Below are positions 1 to 5,007 of a DNA stretch of 5,007 bases, one piece after another. A program made the position numbers and the translations under genes. The DNA comes from Psychromonas sp. (GTDB lineage: Bacteria > Pseudomonadota > Gammaproteobacteria > Enterobacterales > Psychromonadaceae). Position 1 is the first letter of the stretch, and each line of letters opens with the position of its first letter. The notes beneath the pieces are model-generated. The model was not told the origin of the DNA, did not search any database, and worked only from the letters and a program-made list of their open reading frames with translations. The DNA is taken from positions 1 through 5,007 of the forward strand of contig JAGLDN010000221.1 of NCBI GenBank assembly GCA_023145575.1. Direction: 5' to 3'.

Positions 1-1113
1 CAACAAGTGACCCAAAAAGCACTCGAAGGGCTACCACAAATCAGCTTTAATTATTTAGGGCAATTGGGAGATCAAAGTAACGGATCTAACGCTGCGGATT
101 GGCAAATAATTGCTGAAGACTCTGGACAGATGGTAGCCAATGAAAACAGCGACAGCCTGTTACTTAATATTAACGGGGCTGTGCAACGCGGGGTTTTACA
201 CTTTACGATTGCCTCACGAACAACTGACTTGTTATCAGATAATTTTGCAACACGCTTTAAAAAAGCTTTAATTAACGTTATTGAGGAGGCAAAGCTAAAA
301 GCACAACGTGGGAGCATTATGACCTTAAGTGACTTAAATGATGCGTTTTTATCTGTCCATGAAAAAGCAAAAGGAAATCTTATTTTTTTTCTATCTCCTG
401 GAGGAGGAGGCGCTGAAAGTTATTTGACTTATTTAGTACCGCAATTAAAAGATAGAAAAATAATTATATTTAATAACCTATACCATGAAGGCGATTCAAA
501 AAATGATAATGTTCAAAATTATTATACATTCGAAACGCTAGCAACTCAATATATTAGATATATTAAAAAGATACAACCTGTTGGCCCCTATGAATTATTT
601 GGTTGGAGTTTTGGTGGTGTGTTAGCGTTTGAAATAGCACGTCAGCTAGAAATGAATTGCAATAAAATTTCAAAAATAACGCTAATTGATTCAAGGTTTA
701 GTATGAAAAAAGTAATCAATAATCTATCTAAAAAGTTTCCTAGTTTTAACAAAAAACAAACACAAGAAGATATTAATACTAAATACGAATGCAATATGCG
801 TATGTATTTTACAAATGCGGAAATAGTATTATTTAAATTTTCAAAAATTGACAAAATGAACGAACAGTATGAAGCGAAACATTTACATGAAAATGCAACA
901 GAAGATGAAATAAGAAATGAAACCTTATTTTATAAAAACATCGAAATACTTGCCGATTATTATAATAAAACAATCGATAACCACATAAAAGATTATGTTT
1001 CTTGTAATACCATGAAAATAATCCCCCTTACGAGCACACATGATACATGGATAGGAAACTGTGAAGATGTTAGTTTGGTGGTAAAATCCATAGGCAGTGA
1101 TTCTATAACTTAG
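1..1113 (+). CDS. NRPS C-terminal part: epimerization domain tail plus thioesterase (5' partial)
   Basis: The frame is open from base 1, so the gene begins upstream; 370 codons are visible. Codons 16-20 read FNYLG, the closing motif of NRPS epimerization domains, followed by the usual tail to about codon 100. After a short linker, codons about 120-365 form a type I thioesterase (alpha/beta hydrolase). It has a PGGGG loop near codon 133, the nucleophile Ser203 in GWSFGG, Asp230 in LIDS and His347 in THDTW. The Ser-Asp spacing of 27 equals that of the surfactin thioesterase (Ser80/Asp107). Expected role: inversion of the last residue on the upstream carrier protein, then hydrolytic or cyclising release, in the cytoplasm. 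No carrier domain lies between the two domains. The stop codon falls inside repeat copy A, so the last few residues may come from the repeat. The product is unknown. Confidence 0.93.
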   Translation, partial: QQVTQKALEGLPQISFNYLGQLGDQSNGSNAADWQIIAEDSGQMVANENSDSLLLNINGAVQRGVLHFTIASRTTDLLSDNFATRFKKALINVIEEAKLKAQRGSIMTLSDLNDAFLSVHEKAKGNLIFFLSPGGGGAESYLTYLVPQLKDRKIIIFNNLYHEGDSKNDNVQNYYTFETLATQYIRYIKKIQPVGPYELFGWSFGGVLAFEIARQLEMNCNKISKITLIDSRFSMKKVINNLSKKFPSFNKKQTQEDINTKYECNMRMYFTNAEIVLFKFSKIDKMNEQYEAKHLHENATEDEIRNETLFYKNIEILADYYNKTIDNHIKDYVSCNTMKIIPLTSTHDTWIGNCEDVSLVVKSIGSDSIT

Positions 1114-1208
1114 ATACTTAAAAATGTAAATTCAGCAAGTCAAATAGTACCAAGCTGCTAGACATAAAATAGCCCTCTCAACGATAAACTGTATTAATCA
1201 TCAATAGG
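1102..1208 (+). repeat. Repeat copy A (left partner of long inverted repeat)
   Basis: By hand alignment this matches the reverse complement of 4175-4280 at about 82 of 107 positions (about 77%) with one gap. The best block includes the 12-mer AAATTCAGCAAG (1128-1139) and the 13-mer AAATAGTACCAAG (1142-1154). The left edge overlaps the NRPS stop codon at 1111-1113. No target duplication is evident. It is probably an end of a mobile element or a MITE-like repeat; the family is not recognised. Confidence 0.7.
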
Positions 1209-1354
1209 CTGTGATGACAGGGCAGGATCATGTGCGTCTTAAAAATTAATCATGAAATACCTCAGATTTGAATTTTTATTCCTAATTGGCTTTTGCATTT
1301 TTCCCGCGACACTGATTTGAAAAGGATTTTTATCATCAGATTTAATAAGTCCTA
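1209..1354. other. Spacer without recognised gene
   Basis: This is AT-rich sequence between two repeat copies. The only open stretch of note is a 22-codon + frame at 1252-1320 that begins MKYLRFEFLFLIGF and is hydrophobic, like a signal peptide or the first membrane helix of a protein. It has no convincing ribosome binding site and ends at TGA, so at best it is a gene-start relic. No terminator with a T-tract follows the NRPS gene here. Confidence 0.4.
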
Positions 1355-1567
1355 TCTATACCCATGTGACGTAAAAGTGCAAATTCAGCAAGGGAAATAG
1401 TAAAAACGCAGGTTGTTACTATTTCCCTTGCACTGCAGGCACAAGCTAGAAAACCAAGACTGCGTTACAATAATCGAAAAGTGAACAACAATTACATAAT
1501 ATTGTGCCTTGTTCTGATTATCGAGCTTGAGCCTGACAAATCATTTTTACGTTACATAGGTATAAAT
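1355..1567. repeat. MITE-like composite repeat (copy B plus remnants)
   Basis: The left end (copy B, 1355-1402) matches the outer part of copy C in inverted orientation at about 43 of 48 positions, including 23 identical bases at 1380-1402. The right tip (1551-1567) matches 4265-4281 at 16 of 17 in the same orientation, so the two ends are inverted relative to each other. Between them, 1416-1467 matches the reverse complement of 4052-4105 at about 80%. The block therefore looks like a shortened, inverted copy of the repeat-plus-hsdR-edge found at 4052-4281, with most of the interior deleted. No transposase is encoded. Confidence 0.6.
1388..1431. repeat. Perfect 16-bp hairpin inside the composite repeat
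   Basis: The arm GCAAGGGAAATAGTAA (1388-1403) is the exact reverse complement of 1416-1431, with a 12-base loop. Neither side has the T-run of an intrinsic terminator. It corresponds to the two facing repeat arms at 4089-4107 and 4230-4248, brought together by loss of the intervening DNA. It could still form a strong RNA structure downstream of the NRPS gene. Confidence 0.75.
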
Positions 1568-1680
1568 GTAAATACATTCTTGCGTCATCTTGAGCATAAA
1601 ATTGGTATTCATCCGCTTAAATGTGATAATAACAAAGCAACATAAGTGTCGCCCAACCAACACCTAACATCCATATTTAA
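1568..1680. other. Spacer without recognised gene
   Basis: This stretch lies between the right tip of the composite repeat and the ancestral 3' end of the hsdR relic. A 54-codon + frame (1481-1645, GTG start) crosses into it from the repeat, but it has no ribosome binding site and no recognisable domain. I see no promoter, RNA gene or terminator that I can defend. Confidence 0.4.
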
Positions 1681-4097
1681 CTAAAACCCGCTCACCACTG
1701 CATTATCATTCACGCTATCGATCAACCTAATCACGTTAATTGCTTATTCGTCATCATCAAACACCCCGAATAAGCCTTGATCGTGAATATTGGTAAATGG
1801 CAGCTCAAATAGCATCTTTTTGTCAATCGTGCCGTTTTTAGTTAAATAGCTAATGATGTTATTGATGAAGGTCATTTGGTTGGCTTTCAAATTACCTGTT
1901 TGGATTAACTCTGCGAAGACAGCTTGTGCAGCGCTTACTTCTAACACTACAATGCTTCGTATAAATTAACCCAATGGTTTTTCGCCATAAGTTTCAATGT
2001 AATCTTGCTTCGTGCCGACTGTACTGCCATAAATAAAAGGTGCTATAATGTATTTAGCTCAGCTTCGGTGATCGATTTATTGGTTTTTAGTTTGCGGATA
2101 ACTAAATGGTCGTTATGCTCTCGAATGTAAGATTCGACACGATCTTTTTAGCTTTGCAGTGTAAGTTGGGATCAAGCCATGCTCTTTTACGCCATCATAG
2201 TCCAAGATATCTTTAAAGGTAGTGATCACTTGAACCTGACTTCCTTTGTCTAAATATTTTAACAGATCGCGTAATGACACTCGAACGTTATCGAGGTGGT
2301 TTATGTTGATCACTTTCCAAAAATCGATGCTTTGAATTTCATTTAATAGCATGACTCGCGGGGCAATCGCGGGGATGTTTTGCTTTTTAAGTAAATCCTT
2401 GGCAATGCCGCTGATTTTATTCATATAACGATCGGTACTATATGCTTTGGTCAATAATGCCAACTGGAAATTGAGGATCAAAATATCAAAGCGTCTTGCA
2501 AATTCATCATCGCCTTTAATGGGTAAAGTAACGCTGAAATATTGCTGTTAATATCGAGCATGTCATTTTTCCTAATACTTTCCCAACGCTTTTTATTGCT
2601 AAATTTATCGACGCTTCAAAACTTGGCTTTTACAACAAATCGATCAGTATCTAATGACGCCACGGTTAAATTAAGCTCGTTTATATAAGCTTCAGAAAGT
2701 GCTCTTTCATCATCACAGCTTGATTCGTCTCTGATCAGAAGCGCGATTTGTAATTGTGCTTCAAATATTTGTTGAGTTAAACTTTTAACTGCTGTTCCAA
2801 CCATTCCATCAGGTTTTGCATCAAAAAATTTAAAATTTTCACAATAATAAAATATCACAAATTGAGTTTTATCATTGCTTGAACCGTCTTCATTTAAGCC
2901 AAATAAACCTTTACATAAACGCGTGCCACGACCGATCATTTGCCAAAATTTAGTGGATAATTTAACTTGCTTTAAAGAATATTAAATTAACCACTCTTAG
3001 CGCATCGACACCTGTATCCATCATATCGACAGAAACCTCTATTTGTGGATCGTTCTCTTCATATTCATCAACAAACACCTCAAGTAAATCTTGCGCTTTT
3101 ATTTCGTAGTTATCAATAACGCGTAAAAATTTGCCTGCATATTCAGAATGATTTTTATTGAAACGCGACTCAATAAAAATAGCGAGAGCATGATTTTTTG
3201 CGAAGATGATTGTTTTACTTATTTTATCACCACCCTCAACTTTAATGCCGTTAGTCATAAGATGATCAAGTACTTGATCTACTGTGTGCGTATTAAAAAG
3301 CCAACGGTTAATTGCGGATCTTAATATTTCATCGGGCGCGTCTTCAGTTGCTGGATCGCTAAATTTCTCTTCAAACTGTTTTTGCTCTTCAAGGCTAAGT
3401 TCATTATATTTAATGCCTTCACGAACAAATTGAAGGGATACTGAAATCGCTTTTGGCGGCACTAAAAACCGCTTTTTACGGCTGCATTTAACTCATATGA
3501 AAAAGGCGAGTTATCATCTTCAATACCAAATAAACCATAAGTATCATGCCCAACATCTTATTTAGGGGTGGCAGTAAGGCCGATTAACATCGCATCGAAA
3601 TAATCAAAAATAGCTTTGTATTTCTGATAAACACTGCGGTGCGCTTCATCAATAATTATTAAATCAAAATGCCCGACACCATAAAAACGCGCGTCACATT
3701 GCCCTTTAGAATATGCGCCATCAATTCGGTTCATGATGGTCTGATAGGTTGAAAATACCACTCGTGTATCGTCATATTCTTTTTCTTTGGTTAAATCAAT
3801 GGACGATAAATGCGGGAGATATTCGTTAAAGTTATTTTTTGCTTGGCTAACTAATGCATTACGATCGGCTAAAAAAAAATTCCTTTTGCCCAATTGTATT
3901 TGGTCATCATATCTGCGATTGCCGCAGACACGCGTGTTTTTACCACTACCCGCCGTTGCCATGACCAATAGGCTTTGTCTTGCACCAGCTATTAACACTT
4001 CAATGCTACTACCGTTATTGCCTGTTTTGTTGATGGCGTTAATGACACTTTTAACGCAGTCTTGGTTTGCGATCTTGTACCCCGCAGGGCAAGGCAA
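1681..4097 (-). pseudogene. hsdR: Degraded hsdR, type I restriction enzyme motor subunit
   Basis: On the minus strand, pieces of a type I R subunit follow in order. They are Walker A MATAGSGKT (3936-3965), LADRNALVSQAKNNF, the DEAH box (3639-3650), GLTATPK (ends 3561), LVPPKAISV, KTIIFAKNHA, DMMDTGVDA, QMIGRGTRL (2916-2942) and an EcoEI-type C-terminal domain ending near FDDD and VIRLIDSVNDNA, with an ancestral stop at 1681-1683. An intact subunit would translocate DNA by ATP hydrolysis and cut unmodified DNA with HsdM/HsdS. Here the N-terminal nuclease region is absent, and similarity fades just above 4073 at the repeat block. Lesions: indels near 3937-3941, 3871-3879, 3464-3468, 2969-2971, 2525-2527, 2145-2149 and 2029-2036; stops at 3558-3560, 2616-2618, 2043-2045, 1966-1968 and 1744-1746. 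No hsdM or hsdS is visible. It cannot make a functional protein. Confidence 0.93.
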
Positions 4098-4157
4098 CTA
4101 GTACCAAAGCGCGTTGTTATAAAATCTCTATGCAGAATAACTCTTTAGGAATTAAAG
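4089..4157 (+). repeat. Repeat copy E, left arm of a long imperfect palindrome
   Basis: Bases 4089-4107 match the repeat core (GCAAGGGAAATAGTACCAA in copy C read in reverse) at 17 of 19 positions. A looser match continues (TAAAAT, GAATAA) to about 4157. It faces copy C across a centre near 4158-4162, where AATTAAAG is answered by CTTTTAATT. It abuts the point where hsdR similarity ends, so it probably marks the break that removed the 5' part of the gene. The right part of this alignment is uncertain. Confidence 0.5.
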
Positions 4158-4174
4158 TCTTTCTTTTAATTCGA

Positions 4175-4280
4175 CCATTGCTGATTAACGTAGTTAATCA
4201 TCGAGAGGTCAACTTTATGCCTCACAACTTGGTACTATTTCCCTTGCTGAATTTGCACTTTGAAGTAACATAGGTATAAA
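4175..4280 (-). repeat. Repeat copy C (right partner of long inverted repeat)
   Basis: This is the inverted counterpart of copy A (about 77% over about 107 bp) and, in its outer half, of copy B (about 43 of 48). It contains the short perfect palindrome TGATTAAC-GTA-GTTAATCA (4182-4200), which is degenerate in copy A. Together with copy A it brackets the hsdR relic. It is likely one end of a mobile or MITE-like element of unrecognised family. Confidence 0.7.
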
Positions 4281-4401
4281 TCATGAATTAAGTCTATTGT
4301 GGAATTTTTGTATCAAAAAAACATTATTTTGCACTATGATCGAGAAATTAATGGGGTTACTCAAAAAATGAAGGATAAGAATTAAGGATCATGACAATTA
4401 A

Positions 4402-4423
4402 GGGGGACTTGTGTATACCCCCC
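4402..4423. repeat. Small G5/C5 inverted repeat in NRPS leader
   Basis: GGGGG (4402-4406) faces a C-run (4418-4423) across an 11-base loop, ACTTGTGTATA. G/C runs stand out in this very AT-rich leader. No T-run follows on the + strand, so a terminator is not convincing. An operator, an RNA structure in a longer transcript, or the tip of another small repeat are all possible. Confidence 0.35.
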
Positions 4424-4439
4424 AAATTTAAATTCATGA

Positions 4440-4469
4440 ATAACATGGATTGTACTTACAAAATATAAT
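4440..4469 (+). promoter_or_regulatory. Possible sigma-70 promoter for the downstream NRPS gene
   Basis: A full-consensus -10 box TATAAT (4464-4469) lies 18 bp after ATAACA (4440-4445), which matches four of six -35 positions. Transcription would start near 4476, about 40 bases before the NRPS start codon. In sequence this AT-rich such boxes arise by chance, so this is only a candidate. It would explain how the second gene is expressed despite the interrupted upstream context. Confidence 0.3.
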
Positions 4470-4516
4470 GACTGATATTGGCTTATATATAAAGCAATAA
4501 TAACGGAACTTAGAAT

Positions 4517-5007
4517 ATGACGATAAAACAATCTAACAGCTACGAAAACAGCTTGTTTCCATTAAGCCCCACTCAAACGGATATATATTACGACCAGTTA
4601 CTTCATGAAAACTGTCCGTTGTACAATCTCGGTGGTTATATCATATTAGAAAACGTTGATATCACCAAGTTAACGCTGGCTCATGAATTATTGATTACGC
4701 GACATGATATTTTTGGCATGAGAATAATAATGACGGACGATAAAATTTGTCAAAGGATTGCTACAGATAGAAATACTAAACTGCGTATTATTGATTTTAG
4801 TCACGAGTTAGAACCGGAAAAAACTGCACAGCGTTGGATGCAATCTTTAATTGAACGATCCATTAACATTGACAATAATGAATTATTTAAAATTAATTTG
4901 TTGAAATTATCAGATGATTTTTTTTACTATACTCTTGTTATGCATCATCTCTCTATCGATGGATGGGGGTTTGGTAATCTTATACAAACATTAGGAAGGT
5001 ATTACAA
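4517..5007 (+). CDS. NRPS N-terminal condensation domain (3' partial)
   Basis: The frame is open from ATG 4517 to the window end, with 163 complete codons. It is an NRPS condensation domain, the domain that forms the peptide (or acyl-amide) bond between upstream donor and downstream acceptor on carrier proteins. Core motif C1 is seen as LSPTQTDIYYDQL (16-28), C2 as RHDIFGMRI (62-70), and catalytic C3 as HHLSIDG (143-149) with the second His (144) as the conserved residue. The start is fixed by an in-frame TAG at 4511-4513 and by C1 lying about 14 residues in, as is normal. A weak GGAA (4505-4508) sits 8 bases upstream of the ATG. Adenylation and carrier domains are expected beyond the window. 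Whether it is a starter type that takes a fatty acyl group or an ordinary elongation type cannot be judged from this half. Confidence 0.93.
   Translation, partial: MTIKQSNSYENSLFPLSPTQTDIYYDQLLHENCPLYNLGGYIILENVDITKLTLAHELLITRHDIFGMRIIMTDDKICQRIATDRNTKLRIIDFSHELEPEKTAQRWMQSLIERSINIDNNELFKINLLKLSDDFFYYTLVMHHLSIDGWGFGNLIQTLGRYY

Noticed and set aside
72..854. Minus-strand open frames of 81 and 70 codons opposite the NRPS gene
   Set aside because: They lie opposite a frame with clear epimerization and thioesterase motifs and show no features of their own.
1118..1165. Short peptide MSSSLVLFDLLNLHF encoded in copy A (minus), resembling MPHNLVLFPLLNLHF in copy C (4217-4273, plus)
   Set aside because: The similarity follows from the DNA repeat itself. 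The frames are 15 and 18 codons long, without ribosome binding sites, so a protein is not supported.
1102..1567. Possible CRISPR array from repeated short segments
   Set aside because: The copies are inverted and diverged, with irregular spacing and no uniform spacers.
1481..1645. 54-codon + frame with a GTG start
   Set aside because: There is no ribosome binding site and no recognisable motif, and it overlaps the tip of the composite repeat.
1656..1672. ACCTAAC, which looks like an integron attC core, in the spacer
   Set aside because: No partner GTTRRRY core or foldable attC arms were found at a suitable distance, and there are no cassettes around it.
1681..4097. Several adjacent minus-strand open frames as separate small genes
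   Set aside because: In order they match consecutive parts of a single HsdR protein, with conserved residues continuing across the stops in other frames.
3787..4273. Two overlapping + strand open frames of 104 and 68 codons
   Set aside because: The first is the antisense shadow of the hsdR relic (Walker A to DEAH region). The second runs through the repeat block and has no ribosome binding site or recognisable domain.

Overview
The window shows an AT-rich bacterial secondary-metabolite locus. Two nonribosomal peptide synthetase (NRPS) genes on the + strand are separated by about 3.4 kb that holds a heavily decayed type I restriction gene and a cluster of inverted repeats. The low G+C, the NRPS style and the repeat-rich spacer would fit a gammaproteobacterium, perhaps marine. 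That is a weak inference, because nothing in the window identifies a taxon.

Layout. (1) 1-1113, +: the 3' end of an NRPS gene, with the tail of an epimerization domain followed directly by a type I thioesterase with a complete Ser/Asp/His triad. (2) 1102-1567: a repeat-rich spacer. Repeat copy A overlaps the NRPS stop codon. A second, shorter composite (copy B, a 16-bp perfect hairpin, and a fragment matching the 5' edge of the restriction gene) lies at 1355-1567. (3) 1681-4097, -: an hsdR pseudogene (type I restriction motor subunit). It keeps recognisable helicase motifs and the C-terminal domain, but has lost its N-terminal nuclease region and carries about ten frameshifts or stops. No hsdM or hsdS is present. 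(4) 4089-4280: a further imperfect inverted-repeat block whose right part (copy C) is the inverted partner of copy A, about 77% identical over about 107 bp by hand alignment. (5) 4281-4516: a leader with a possible promoter and a small G5/C5 stem. (6) 4517 to the window end, +: the start of a second NRPS gene, with a condensation domain carrying an intact HHxxxDG motif.

How it fits together. The first NRPS should epimerize its last residue and release the chain with its thioesterase. The second starts a new chain or takes up an acyl or peptidyl partner made elsewhere. Both NRPS frames are clean while the restriction gene between them is riddled with lesions, so the lesions look like real decay rather than poor sequence. 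The simplest reading is that a repeat-bounded segment carrying hsdR inserted at or near the junction of two biosynthetic genes and is now eroding, while the biosynthetic genes are kept. I see no convincing evidence for an undescribed functional system. The most informative structure is the repeat family and its association with the hsdR 5' edge.
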